NCBI RefSeq assembly: GCF_002577195.1
Contig: NZ_NULG01000025.1
Coordinates: 148,908 to 212,907, forward strand
DNA from: Bacillus sp. AFS041924
GTDB lineage: Bacteria > Bacillota > Bacilli > Bacillales > Bacillaceae_G
Length of the DNA: 64,000 nt
Reading direction: 5' to 3'
The notes under the pieces are model-generated. The model saw only the letters and a program-made list of their open reading frames with translations. It ran no database searches and was not told the DNA's origin. Shown here piece by piece: positions 36,032 through 48,683 of this stretch. A program made the position numbers and the translations under genes. Position 1 is the first letter of the stretch. Every line of letters begins with the position of its first letter.

Positions 36032-37330
36032 CTACACCCCCTCGTCAAATTGAACGTAATCTTTTCTTAGTGGATAGCCAACCCAATTTTCTGGCAGTAA
36101 AATACGTTCCAATCTTGGGTGTCCTTCAAACTGAATTCCAAGTAAGTCATACGTCTCACGCTCCGGCCAGTTTGCCCCTTCCCATATTGGAGTAATACTA
36201 TCAACTATAGGTTGTTCACGGTCTGCTCTTACTTTTAAAGCGATTCCATGTTTACGTTCATATGAATATATGTAAGAGTATACTTCCATGTAATCAACGA
36301 AATCAGTTCCATGTAATCCAGATAAATAAGTAAATTGTAGCTGATTATTATTTTTTAAAAACTGTGCTACTTTAAAATAAGCATCTCTTTTAATCGTAAA
36401 AGTTAAATCATGCTTAGAAAGCGTATTAATAGTTGCTTCCTCAATAACTTCCGCTCCGAACTCTTTTTCAATTAATGCCTTTACTTCATCTAATAATGGT
36501 TGATTATGAGAAGCTTTTACTTCTTCAGTTGGAGCCTCTGTAGCACCACCTGTTTTTGCTTTCGCTTTTGCTGCTGCCGCTGCTTTCGCCTTTGCAACTG
36601 CAATTGCCTTTGCTTTCGCTTTTTGTGCATCATCGTCTGAACCAGCACTTGCTGTGTCTTCTCCACCTGCTGCTTTTTGTTTTGCCAATGCTGCTGCCTT
36701 CGCTTTTGCTGCCGCTACTGCTTTTGCCTTCGCTGCTGCAATTGCTTTCGCTTTTTCATCATCAGCACCGTCTGCTGTAGATTCTCCACCTTCAGCGGCT
36801 TTTTGTTTTGCGATTGCTGCTGCCTTTGCTTTTGCTGCCGCTACTGCTTTCGCTTTCGCTGCTGCTAAAGCCTTTGCCTTTTCATCATCAGTAGCTGATT
36901 CTTCTGCTTGTTCTCCTGCTTCTGCTGCTTTTTGTTTCGTGATTGCTACTGCCTTCGCTTTTGCTGCCGCTACTGCTTTCGCTTTCGCCGCTGCTAAAGC
37001 CTTTGCCTTTTCATCATCAGAAGCTGATTCTTCTGCGTGTTCTCCTGCTTCTGCTGCTTTTTGTTGCAAGATAGCTGCTGCCTTCGCTTTTGCCGCTGCT
37101 ACTGCTTTCGCTTTAGCTTCTGCTAGCGCTTTCGCTTTTTCATCTTCAGTTGATGGTTCTTCTTGTTTTACTTCATTTTCATCAGCTGGTTCGTCAACTA
37201 CTGATGCTTCTTCACTGTTTTTTGCGGCTTCTTTTTCAGCCTTCAGCTGCTCCATTTTGCGTCTAGCTGCTTCTTTCGCTTTCTCTGCAGCTTCTTTTTT
37301 TAATTGTTCTTTAGACTTATCTTCACTCAT
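36032..37330 (-). CDS. nuoC: NADH-quinone oxidoreductase subunit C with Lys/Ala repeat extension
   Basis: 432 residues, against about 170-220 in most NuoC. The C-terminal 150 residues are the normal 30-kDa domain ([44 protein letters not shown]). The N-terminal 275 residues are charged and contain about five 42-43-residue repeats of the type [20 protein letters not shown], expected to be long alpha-helix. Lengthened Ala/Lys-rich NuoC proteins occur in other Bacillaceae. No stop or frameshift breaks the frame. The extension faces where the missing NuoEFG module would dock, but its role is unknown. Confidence 0.93.
   Translation of the reverse strand: MSEDKSKEQLKKEAAEKAKEAARRKMEQLKAEKEAAKNSEEASVVDEPADENEVKQEEPSTEDEKAKALAEAKAKAVAAAKAKAAAILQQKAAEAGEHAEESASDDEKAKALAAAKAKAVAAAKAKAVAITKQKAAEAGEQAEESATDDEKAKALAAAKAKAVAAAKAKAAAIAKQKAAEGGESTADGADDEKAKAIAAAKAKAVAAAKAKAAALAKQKAAGGEDTASAGSDDDAQKAKAKAIAVAKAKAAAAAKAKAKTGGATEAPTEEVKASHNQPLLDEVKALIEKEFGAEVIEEATINTLSKHDLTFTIKRDAYFKVAQFLKNNNQLQFTYLSGLHGTDFVDYMEVYSYIYSYERKHGIALKVRADREQPIVDSITPIWEGANWPERETYDLLGIQFEGHPRLERILLPENWVGYPLRKDYVQFDEGV
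36510..37146. repeat. About 129-bp coding tandem repeat in nuoC
   Basis: Five imperfect units of 126-129 bp encoding Lys/Ala-rich helices; units 1-3 are the most alike. The strand-symmetric codons leave long open frames on the opposite strand, which are not genes. Confidence 0.85.
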
Positions 37331-37845
37331 TTATTCGTCACCTGCTTTCCAGTTTTAGCCTCGTAACGAATCTTCTCTTTTAATTTGTTAATACCATAAA
37401 TTAATGCTGCTGGATTTGGAGGACATCCAGGAATATACACGTCTACTGGAACAATTTGGTCCACTCCTTTTACAACCGCGTACGAGTTAACATAAGGACC
37501 TCCAGCAGTTGCGCATGAACCCATCGCAATTACCCATTTTGGTTCAGGCATTTGGTCATATAAACGTTTAACAATTGGGGCCATCTTTTTCGTTACAGTT
37601 CCTGAAACAATCATACAGTCAGATTGACGAGGAGAAGTACGGAAAAATGATCCAAAACGGTCTAAATCATAATGTGATGAACCTACACCCATCATTTCAA
37701 TTGCACAACAAGCTAACCCGAATGTTAATGGCCATAACGAGTTGCTTCTTGCCCATGCTTTCACTTCTTCCAACGTCGTGAAAAATATATTCTTTTGGAG
37801 TTCTTCCATTTCAGCAACAGAAATTCCATCTAACTTCATAACCAT
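37327..37845 (-). CDS. nuoB: NADH-quinone oxidoreductase subunit B
   Basis: About 172 residues. Holds cluster N2 near the quinone: adjacent cysteines in [11 protein letters not shown], the third in [11 protein letters not shown] and the fourth in IPGCPPNP, all present. ATG at 37845 follows GAAGAAGGTG by 5 bases and overlaps nuoA. nuoC overlaps its end by 4 bp. Confidence 0.95.
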   Translation of the reverse strand: MVMKLDGISVAEMEELQKNIFFTTLEEVKAWARSNSLWPLTFGLACCAIEMMGVGSSHYDLDRFGSFFRTSPRQSDCMIVSGTVTKKMAPIVKRLYDQMPEPKWVIAMGSCATAGGPYVNSYAVVKGVDQIVPVDVYIPGCPPNPAALIYGINKLKEKIRYEAKTGKQVTNK

Positions 37846-38204
37846 TTCAACACCTTCTTCTTCCAAGCATAAATAAGTCCCAACAATAGCATAAGAATAA
37901 AGATAATCATCTCAACAAAAGCAAACAGTCCTAACTGATCATATGCAACTGCCCACGGATATAAGAAAACAGTTTCAACATCGAAAATAACGAATAATAG
38001 GGCAAAAATGTAATATCCAGCGTGAAAACGAACCTTCGCATCATGAAATGGTTCAATCCCACTTTCGTAAGTCGTTGCCTTCGCTTCAGTTGGTACGTTC
38101 GGTCTTAAAATTTTACCAATAACCGAAAGTGCAACAACTGGAAGTGCAATTCCTATAACTAGAAACACAACTACAATCACATAATTATTTAAATAAGCAT
38201 TCAC
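37836..38204 (-). CDS. nuoA: NADH-quinone oxidoreductase subunit A
   Basis: 122 residues, three helices. Family blocks [19 protein letters not shown] and [18 protein letters not shown] are intact. GTG start after GAGGAGGG. First gene of an 11-gene operon, with a promoter about 105 bp upstream. Confidence 0.95.
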   Translation of the reverse strand: MNAYLNNYVIVVVFLVIGIALPVVALSVIGKILRPNVPTEAKATTYESGIEPFHDAKVRFHAGYYIFALLFVIFDVETVFLYPWAVAYDQLGLFAFVEMIIFILMLLLGLIYAWKKKVLKWL

Positions 38205-38307
38205 GAAACTTGTCCCTCCTCTAACTAAAGAGCTCTACATTATATACTTATTATAAATATAATGTATTTTTCATTAATTTTTACTATTCAGTTTTGTAAT
38301 CGTATCC

Positions 38308-38337
38308 ATTATAACAAATGTGACAAAAACGTGTCGA
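38308..38337 (-). promoter_or_regulatory. Likely promoter of the nuo operon
   Basis: Minus strand TCGACA (38332-38337), 18 bases, TATAAT (38308-38313). A plus-strand TTGACA-N16-TAATAT also lies at 38344-38371 and faces away from any gene. Confidence 0.5.
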
Positions 38338-38486
38338 TATTTATTGACATTAATCTGAAAAATGATAATATAGTTGGAAAATAAATTCCATTAATCCTAA
38401 ATAATCAGAGATGTACGTCGTTCTAATAAATATATAATACTTTTAATGACATTACTAATCACAGAAACTTTATATTAGTATAAGAG

Positions 38487-38526
38487 TTATCCACAAATCC
38501 ACAGAAAGTTATTCACAATTTCCACA
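38487..38526 (+). promoter_or_regulatory. Second DnaA-box pair
   Basis: TTATCCACA (38487-38495) and TTATTCACA (38509-38517), both perfect and 22 bp apart, with two-mismatch boxes between and after (38495-38503, 38518-38526). Located in the gap between nuoA and the efflux operon terminator. Confidence 0.5.
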
Positions 38527-38551
38527 AATTAAAATAGAGTGATAATAGTCG

Positions 38552-38580
38552 AAAAAAAACCAGTTCAAAAATGAACTGGC
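38552..38580 (-). terminator. Terminator of the efflux operon
   Basis: Stem CCAGTTC / GAACTGG with a 6-nt loop, followed by eight T on the minus strand; the plus strand also ends in CCTTTTT. Confidence 0.85.
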
Positions 38581-38586
38581 TCCTTT

Positions 38587-40332
38587 TTAAGATGCAATCG
38601 TTTCTGAAGACTGCTTATTTTGATTTTTAGATTGAGGTTGTGTAATCTTTCTACTTTTTGTACTTCCCATAAAGAATGAAAGTACTAATGCGATCCCTGA
38701 TAATGCAGTAGCAAAGATAAATGCATCATTAATTCCATTAATTGATGCTAATTTTGACGCCTGACTATAAAGCGTCGTAACTGCTAAAGCTCCACCTTGT
38801 GTAGGAGTTAATCCAGCCGCTCCAGCTAACTGCGCGCCAGTTTGATGAACCCAATCCATGATGAAAGGATTTGTTGAATTTACTTCATTTGAAAAGTCAG
38901 CCATATGATTTGTAGTTTGAGTGGTCATAATTGTAACAAGGATTGCAGTACCTACTGAACCAGCAACTTGTCGCAATGTATTTTGTGTTGCAGTACCATG
39001 TGAAATCATCTTTAATGGTAACTTATTTAAACCAGCTGTCATAATCGGCATCATGATAAATGACATACCAAATGAACGTAAAGTATAGAAAAACATAATC
39101 TTCAAATACGGTGTATCAATCGATAATTTAGTGAACTCATAAGTCGTATAAGTCATTATGAGTAACCCAAATATCGCTAAAGGACGAATCCCATATTTAT
39201 CAAATAATTTACCAGTAAGCGGACCAAGTGCCCCCATAATTAACGAACCAGGAAGTAATAGTAAACCTGCTTTAATTGGAGTAAATCCACGAATGTTTTG
39301 TAAATACAGTGGGAGTAAAATCATCCCTCCATATAATGCTGTTGTAACGATTAAGTTAATTAATAAAGTATAAGAAAAAGAAAAGGATTTAAATACTCTT
39401 AAGTTTATTAATGGTGTTTTTGCCGTTAATTCTCTCCATACAAACAAACTTAAGCTGATACCTGCAACGACTAAAGAAAGAACTACCTCAGTACTACTCC
39501 AGCCCTCATTACCTGCTTCACTAAATCCATATAACAAAGTTCCAAATCCAACTGATGAACTCACGATTCCCCAAACATCCAAAGTTGGGAATGAACGTTT
39601 ACGTGAAATATGGAACCAAGCATTAGCTAAAATAATGGAAATAACACCGAACCCAGCCATTCCATAAAATAAGAAATGCCAAGAATAATCTTGAACTACA
39701 TAACCAGTTATTGTTGGACCAATAGCTGGCGCAAGAATCATTGCTATTCCCATTAATCCCATTGCAGCCCCACGCTTTTCAGGCGGGAAGATCGTCATAA
39801 ATATATTCATACCAAGTGGCATTAAAATACCCGCACCGACCGCTTGAACTATACGCCCTACCATCATAAGCGGGAAATTTCCTGATATAGCACAAATAAT
39901 TGAACCAATTGTAAAGGCAATCATCGAAAAAATAAATAATTTGCGATAAGTAAATGTTTCAACTAAGTAAGCACTAATTGGGATTAAAATACCATTTACT
40001 AACATAAAACCAGTAGATAACCATTGTGCAGTCGAAGTGGTTACATTAAAATCTGCCATCAACTTCGGTAAAGCCACATTTATTAATGTCTGATTTAAAA
40101 TTGACACGAACATACCAAGCAATAGTACAGTCAAAACTTTCCCCATACTAAAGCTCTGTTGTTCATTTGATTCAGATGGCATTGATTTCTTTTGAACTTC
40201 TTCAGATTGGACCGTTTCTTTTCTTTTATCTATTATCGGTTCGTTTTCTTTATTTCTTAATACAATTCGATTAATAATAAAGAAAACAATTAAGCAAAAC
40301 CCTCCATATACTGTGATCATTCCACTAGACAT
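38587..40332 (-). CDS. DHA2-family multidrug MFS transporter (EmrB/QacA type)
   Basis: 581 residues, 14 helices of the drug:H+ antiporter-2 family. Motif A-like GRIVQAVGAGILMP and motif C-like LAPAIGPTITGYVVQ are visible. There is an unusual extra N-terminal hydrophobic segment (about 6-25) followed by a 40-residue charged linker before the first transporter helix. Downstream of the membrane-fusion adaptor gene (12 bp gap) as in emrAB. Substrate unknown. Probably repressed by the divergent TetR protein. Confidence 0.9.
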   Translation of the reverse strand: MSSGMITVYGGFCLIVFFIINRIVLRNKENEPIIDKRKETVQSEEVQKKSMPSESNEQQSFSMGKVLTVLLLGMFVSILNQTLINVALPKLMADFNVTTSTAQWLSTGFMLVNGILIPISAYLVETFTYRKLFIFSMIAFTIGSIICAISGNFPLMMVGRIVQAVGAGILMPLGMNIFMTIFPPEKRGAAMGLMGIAMILAPAIGPTITGYVVQDYSWHFLFYGMAGFGVISIILANAWFHISRKRSFPTLDVWGIVSSSVGFGTLLYGFSEAGNEGWSSTEVVLSLVVAGISLSLFVWRELTAKTPLINLRVFKSFSFSYTLLINLIVTTALYGGMILLPLYLQNIRGFTPIKAGLLLLPGSLIMGALGPLTGKLFDKYGIRPLAIFGLLIMTYTTYEFTKLSIDTPYLKIMFFYTLRSFGMSFIMMPIMTAGLNKLPLKMISHGTATQNTLRQVAGSVGTAILVTIMTTQTTNHMADFSNEVNSTNPFIMDWVHQTGAQLAGAAGLTPTQGGALAVTTLYSQASKLASINGINDAFIFATALSGIALVLSFFMGSTKSRKITQPQSKNQNKQSSETIAS

Positions 40333-40344
40333 AGAAATTCCTCC

Positions 40345-41007
40345 TTACTTATGGATACGAACAGAAGCATTCATTCCTGGAACAATTTCAAATGACTTGT
40401 TATGATCTAAAGCAATTCTCACAGGTACAACCTGTTCTACTTTCGTATAGTTTGCATTAGAGTTTCCAGAAGGTAATAAAGTAAAAGTATTTGCAGTAGT
40501 TAAACCTACAAATTCTACAGTTCCTGTTAAAGTAGTATCTGGGTATGCGTCAACATACACATCAACCTCTTGACCTTTTTTCACGTCTTCTACTTCAGTT
40601 TCTTTAATGTTTGCAGTAACCCAAAGATTATTTAAGTTATATGCATAACCAAGTGTAGAACCTGTTCCAACTAATTGGTCTTTAATTGCAGTTGTTTGAA
40701 CAATTGTAGCATTTGTTGGCACGGAAACTGATACTTCATGTGCAGTCTCCCCAGCAGCTTGAGGTGCTGTTAAAACTTTACCAATCGATTCATTTGCTGA
40801 AAAAGTTTTTCCGAATGTACCTGACCAAGACTTAAGTTTACCAGCAGCAGGAGATGAAATCACAATTTGTTGACCATCTATTTTAGCATTATCTGTTTTT
40901 ATATAATTTGTTGATTGATCATAATAGTAATAACCGGCAAATCCACCAGCAACTAGTACGATTAAAGTAATTATGTTAACAAACACTATCTTCTTCATAT
41001 TCCCCAT
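40345..41007 (-). CDS. HlyD/EmrA-type efflux adaptor
   Basis: 220 residues. One N-terminal helix (about 6-24), then a short biotinyl-lipoyl-like and beta-barrel region (ISSPAAGKLKSWSG near 50-63; NNLWVTANIKETEVEDVKKG near 128-147). It is shorter than EmrA because the coiled-coil hairpin is almost absent, which suits a Gram-positive partner without an outer-membrane channel. First gene of the efflux operon. Confidence 0.88.
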   Translation of the reverse strand: MGNMKKIVFVNIITLIVLVAGGFAGYYYYDQSTNYIKTDNAKIDGQQIVISSPAAGKLKSWSGTFGKTFSANESIGKVLTAPQAAGETAHEVSVSVPTNATIVQTTAIKDQLVGTGSTLGYAYNLNNLWVTANIKETEVEDVKKGQEVDVYVDAYPDTTLTGTVEFVGLTTANTFTLLPSGNSNANYTKVEQVVPVRIALDHNKSFEIVPGMNASVRIHK

Positions 41008-41058
41008 AAATAAAATTCCTCCTAAATTTTTAATCGTTTCTCTCTATAAAGATAAGAA

Positions 41059-41087
41059 AAGTAAAACAACACATTGTCGTTTTACTT
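41059..41087. promoter_or_regulatory. Inverted repeat 1 in the efflux/tetR intergenic region
   Basis: AAGTAAAAC (41059-41067) and GTTTTACTT (41079-41087), 11-bp spacer. Possible operator or leader hairpin close to the adaptor gene. Confidence 0.4.
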
Positions 41088-41112
41088 CTCATAGTTTTTA
41101 ATTATAATTGAT

Positions 41113-41138
41113 TTATTAACGTACTCAACCGTTAATAA
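41113..41138. promoter_or_regulatory. Likely TetR operator
   Basis: Perfect 9-bp arms TTATTAACG / CGTTAATAA with an 8-bp spacer, midway between the divergent efflux and tetR genes. A further half-like TTAACGTTA lies near 41187. TetR operators usually have this size and position. Confidence 0.55.
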
Positions 41139-41217
41139 TCTAGATTTTGTTGCTTAAACAACACTATTGTTATTTATTGTTTAATTTCTTAACGTTATTT
41201 AATAAAGGAGATGTAAA

Positions 41218-41874
41218 ATGTCCATAAAAAATAATCGCGACCCTCGCGTCATTCGAACTAGACAACTTTTACAAGATGCATTAATTACACTATTAGCTGA
41301 TAATAACGAATTTGAATCAATCAGCGTTCAAGATATAACCAAGAAAGCCAATGTTAACAGAGCGACCTTTTATAGCCATTACGAAGACAAATACCAAATG
41401 GTACGCCAAATTGTAAGAGAAAAACTAATTGATTTAGACAAGGCTATGAAGAATGTTGATTTTAGTACGTATGACGGAAACCCAAGCTCACTTGATGAGA
41501 TGACCCTACAGTCGTATTATCACCTATTCGAACATATCGAAAAAAACAGCTACTTCTACAAAGTCTTACTTAGAAGACAAGGACCAAATCTCTTTAGAAG
41601 AAGTCTTTACGATGTACTAGCAACCGCATTCGAAAAAGGCATTGTATTCATTCAGCCAAAAAAGAATAAATTCCTTGTTCCAAGTGACCTGCTAGTAAGC
41701 TATGTATCCGGCGCAACTATGAGCGTAATCTCCTTCTGGGTAGAAAACGACATGCCCTACTCAAAAAAACACATGGCAGACTATCTTTTTAAAATATCAA
41801 GAAATGGAATATTAACAACAGCGGGATCGGAATTACACTATAATGCGGATGGATGTGACAACTCGTCTAAATAG
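41218..41874 (+). CDS. TetR/AcrR family regulator
   Basis: 218 residues. The N-terminal HTH (about 12-58) contains ISVQDITKKANVNRATFYSHYEDK, the standard TetR signature split around the recognition helix. The C-terminal ligand domain is of the TetR_C type with a hydrophobic WVENDMPYSKKHMADY end. ATG after AAAGGAG. Divergent from the efflux pair, with a perfect inverted repeat between, so it is probably their repressor. Its 3' end overlaps the NERD gene by 37 bp, tail to tail. Confidence 0.9.
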   Translation: MSIKNNRDPRVIRTRQLLQDALITLLADNNEFESISVQDITKKANVNRATFYSHYEDKYQMVRQIVREKLIDLDKAMKNVDFSTYDGNPSSLDEMTLQSYYHLFEHIEKNSYFYKVLLRRQGPNLFRRSLYDVLATAFEKGIVFIQPKKNKFLVPSDLLVSYVSGATMSVISFWVENDMPYSKKHMADYLFKISRNGILTTAGSELHYNADGCDNSSK

Positions 41875-42824
41875 TGGGTTTTGTCTTTTTTTGTTCCTGA
41901 TGATGGTAGGTTTAGTTTGGATAGGAGTCTTGAAGCCGAGTATATTGATGATATATGGAGGAATTCACGAAGTTGTTTATTCTTAACGGTATTACCAATT
42001 AATAAATAATAGTCATATAGCGAATGTAAATGAGCCTTTTTTGATACACATCCACAATGAGGACAATACCAAGACCCCTTTGTTCTGATCATCGAATACT
42101 CTTTGCACGCTTCACAAATTACTCCCGTCAGTAGTTCGTCTTTTGTAACATTGTATTTCTCAAGTATATTTTGATCTAATAGTTGATTTTGCTTTATCAA
42201 AAGCTTGGCAAGCTTACGTATTTCCTTAAATGTATATAAATTTTTAGAATATTTCATTTCAAGTTCTTCTATTTTCTTATAAAGCGCATCTGAATGAATA
42301 ACTCTACTAGCAATTTCTCGTATATTGTTTGAGGCTTTAATAATAAATTTTGAATTACTTAATACAACTAATGGAACAATTGGATAATTCGAATACTTAT
42401 TTTGCTCTAACAAATTGCGAAGTTGAAGCTTTTGCCGATCAACTTGAATTATTGGATTTATAAAGGCTTCTTCTTTCCCATCAGTTTTCCGAATCAGCTG
42501 GTTAAAGCTTTGATCAAAATAAAGTGTTCCAACAAAATTCTTCACTTCAATGATTAATAAAAGACTTGGTGAAAGGATAATTGTATCAATCTGAAAAAAA
42601 CGCATTTCACTGTCTAATAGTCTTAAATCATGAATTACAATATACCTTTCTTTTTTGAAAAAGCTCAAGTGATAATCTAAAGACTTTTCACCTTGATAAC
42701 CAGCTTTAAATTTTGAGAGATCCTCCTCTATTTTAACTCTTTGATTATGTTCAACAGGTATTCTCCTCAATAAAGCTTCTAACTTCTTGATAGTCAGCGG
42801 AATCGATCTTTCTTTTAAAATCAT
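41838..42824 (-). CDS. NERD-domain (nuclease-related) protein with zinc ribbon
   Basis: 328 residues. NERD domain at about 40-160: YQGEKSLDYHL, FFQIDTIILSPSLLLIIEVKNFVGTL with the D and E-V-K residues of the restriction-like nuclease fold. Near 248-272 are CEACKEYSMI and CPHCGC, four cysteines of a zinc ribbon. Probably cytoplasmic; the nuclease activity of this family is predicted, not proven in general. Its convergent 37-bp overlap with tetR means the 3' ends would form antisense pairs. Confidence 0.85.
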   Translation of the reverse strand: MILKERSIPLTIKKLEALLRRIPVEHNQRVKIEEDLSKFKAGYQGEKSLDYHLSFFKKERYIVIHDLRLLDSEMRFFQIDTIILSPSLLLIIEVKNFVGTLYFDQSFNQLIRKTDGKEEAFINPIIQVDRQKLQLRNLLEQNKYSNYPIVPLVVLSNSKFIIKASNNIREIASRVIHSDALYKKIEELEMKYSKNLYTFKEIRKLAKLLIKQNQLLDQNILEKYNVTKDELLTGVICEACKEYSMIRTKGSWYCPHCGCVSKKAHLHSLYDYYLLIGNTVKNKQLREFLHISSIYSASRLLSKLNLPSSGTKKDKTHYLDELSHPSAL

Positions 42825-43056
42825 TTAATCACCTCTTTTTTATTTTAATGATAAAATTCGACATGATTTATATGTAACCTCCTATTTCAAGATTTTGAAA
42901 TGTTAAGTGAAGTGTCGCCTCTTCTTAAGTTTTTAAGCTGTTTAAAGGTAATTTAGTCTGATTATAGTTAATTTCTTTAAAAAGTGGATTTAAATTTAAC
43001 GAGAATATGATGTTTTAAATAATATAGTAGCTTAATCTTTAAGAATATCAACTTGT

Positions 43057-43655
43057 ATTTGCGATTTGAGTGATTTTAATTGTGATTTCTTAATTTTAAT
43101 TGCGATTTGACTTTTTTATTTGTGATTATCGAAATTTAATTGCGATTCACTATTTTTATTTGTGATTCTCGAAATTTAATTGCGATTCTCAATTTTTATT
43201 TGCTATTTTCAATTTTATTGCGATTTGACTTTTTTATTTTGCGATTCTCGAAATTTAATTGCGATTCTCAATTTTTATTGCTATTTTCAATTTTTAATTG
43301 CGATTTGACTTTTTTATTTGCGATTCTCGAAATTTATTTGCGATTCTCAATTTTTATTTGCTATTTTCAATTTTTTATTGCGATTTGACTTTTTTATTTG
43401 CGCCCTTGAACTAGTAATTTGCGATATGCGTGATTATCTTTACATATTTGAATAGCCTTGGTCTTTAATTGTACTTTGTTCAATTTTTATTTGCACCTAA
43501 CATTTTATTTGCTGATCAATTAAACTTATTTGCACCATCCCACTGTTTAATTGCACTGCCCTAGTCTTTAATTGCACTTTTGACATTCTTATTTGCACCG
43601 CCCCGGTTTACATTTGCACCAAACTACTTTTTTATACCAGAACATTATTTGCAAC
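43057..43655 (+). repeat. 20-21-bp-spaced word array, copy 3 (longest)
   Basis: Part 1 (43061-43421): about 19 units in which TAATTGCGATT, TATTTGTGATT or TATTTGCTATT recurs every 20 bp (18-21). The 9-bp remainders alternate among TGACTTTTT, CTCGAAATT, CTCAATTTT and TTCAATTTT, giving a higher-order unit of about 100 bp repeated roughly three times. Part 2 (43471-43651): TTGCA words at 43493, 43532, 43553, 43574, 43595 and 43616, mostly 21 bp apart, with unrelated bases between. No conserved spacer/repeat structure of CRISPR. Confidence 0.85.
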
Positions 43656-43674
43656 TTTTGTTTACCACTAAATC

Positions 43675-43707
43675 AAAAAAAGAGCCCTAAAAAAGGACTC
43701 TTTTTTC
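43675..43707 (-). terminator. Terminator of the atp operon
   Basis: AAAGAGTCC / GGGCTCTTT (one wobble) with a T-rich loop and seven T on the minus strand. Confidence 0.85.
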
Positions 43708-43709
43708 AA

Positions 43710-44111
43710 TTACTTATATTGTGCAACATTTAAACGGTTCATTGCTTTGTGTAAAGCAAGTTCTGCACGTTTGATGTCTGTGTCAGGACGTTTTTCATTT
43801 AAACGTTGTTCTGCACGTTTTTTTGCTTCTACTGCACGTTCAACGTCGATTTCAGTTGAAACTTCAGCAGATTGAGCCAATATTGTAACGGCTTCAGGTC
43901 GAATTTCAATGAATCCGCCACTAACTGCAACATAGTCAGTTCCAGTTTGTGATTTAATTTTAACAGGTGCTGTTGCTAACGGTGCCACAGTTGAAATGTG
44001 TCCAGGTAAGATACCTAGCTCACCGCTAGTTGCTTTCGTGCTAACGAATTCTGTTTCGCCTTCATAAGCCGGTCCATTAGGAGTGACGATACTGACTTTC
44101 ATTGTCTTCAT
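43710..44111 (-). CDS. atpC: ATP synthase epsilon subunit
   Basis: 133 residues: beta-sandwich (1-84, [32 protein letters not shown]) and a two-helix C-terminal domain (85-133) that can inhibit F1. RBS AGGAGG at 8 bases. Last gene of the operon. Confidence 0.96.
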   Translation of the reverse strand: MKTMKVSIVTPNGPAYEGETEFVSTKATSGELGILPGHISTVAPLATAPVKIKSQTGTDYVAVSGGFIEIRPEAVTILAQSAEVSTEIDVERAVEAKKRAEQRLNEKRPDTDIKRAELALHKAMNRLNVAQYK

Positions 44112-44195
44112 AGTGAACTCCTCCTGTCTAGCTTCGTGAGCTAATCAAGTTCATTCAATTAAGAATGATGAACATGCTTTTCGATTAGACAATTA

Positions 44196-45644
<1,449 letters not shown>

Positions 45645-45671
45645 TCAATTTATTAACCCGTTGTTAGCAGA

Positions 45672-46532
<861 letters not shown>

Positions 46533-46612
46533 TCACCACCTTTTGGTAAACAGTTAAAGGAAGGACGAGCTAATGGCCCGTTCCTTCAATTTCAGTTATT
46601 TAAATTGCCCTC

Positions 46613-48136
<1,524 letters not shown>

Positions 48137-48143
48137 CTACAAA

Positions 48144-48683
48144 CTATTTTGCGATTAATTCACGTTCAATTCGAACAAGTTTATTTTTTAAACTGCCATC
48201 AAAAATACGGTTTCCAACACGAACTTTGTAACCACCAATTAAAGATGGATCAATTTCGTTTTTCAAACGTATTGAGTTTTTACCTAATTTAGAAGCGAAT
48301 AACGCTCCAATTTTATCTAGTTCTTTAGAAGACATTGCCGTTACAGAGTATACTGTTGCATCTGCAATATTACGAGTTTCGTTCGCAATCTTTACATATT
48401 CAGTTACTAAGTTAGGAATGATGCTTACTCGCCCACGATCAACTAATAAACAAACTAGATTTAACACCGTTTCAGAAATTGAAGCAAACGTGTCATTTAA
48501 GACAGACTTTTTGCTTTCTTTCGTTACTCCAGGGTGTTGTATAAACTTATTTAATTCTAAGTTTCCTACATATTCCTTTTTCACTACTTGTAAGTCATGT
48601 TCAACAGTTTCTACTAAATTTTGTTCAGTAGCTAATTCAAAAAGAGCGTTTGCGTAGCGCTTTGCAACTATTTCGTTACTCAT
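48144..48683 (-). CDS. atpH: ATP synthase delta subunit
   Basis: 179 residues, peripheral-stalk OSCP-type subunit: N-terminal six-helix domain (AKRYANALFELATEQN) and C-terminal domain ending GSLKNKLVRIERELIAK with the IGGYKVRVGNRIFDGS block. Overlaps atpF by 4 bp. Confidence 0.95.
   Translation of the reverse strand: MSNEIVAKRYANALFELATEQNLVETVEHDLQVVKKEYVGNLELNKFIQHPGVTKESKKSVLNDTFASISETVLNLVCLLVDRGRVSIIPNLVTEYVKIANETRNIADATVYSVTAMSSKELDKIGALFASKLGKNSIRLKNEIDPSLIGGYKVRVGNRIFDGSLKNKLVRIERELIAK

Noticed and set aside
36654..37358. 234-codon plus-strand frame opposite nuoC
   Set aside because: It is a mirror of the Lys/Ala repeat (Ala/Phe-rich antisense) and has no ribosome site; nuoC is unquestionable.
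43140..43388. 82-codon plus-strand frame rich in Phe/Ile/Leu
   Set aside because: It is produced entirely by the 20-bp repeat array, has no ribosome site, and its period does not keep a stable peptide repeat.
43057..43655. CRISPR array
   Set aside because: Repeats are only 7-11 bp with degenerate sequence, fillers recur, there is no leader and no cas gene.
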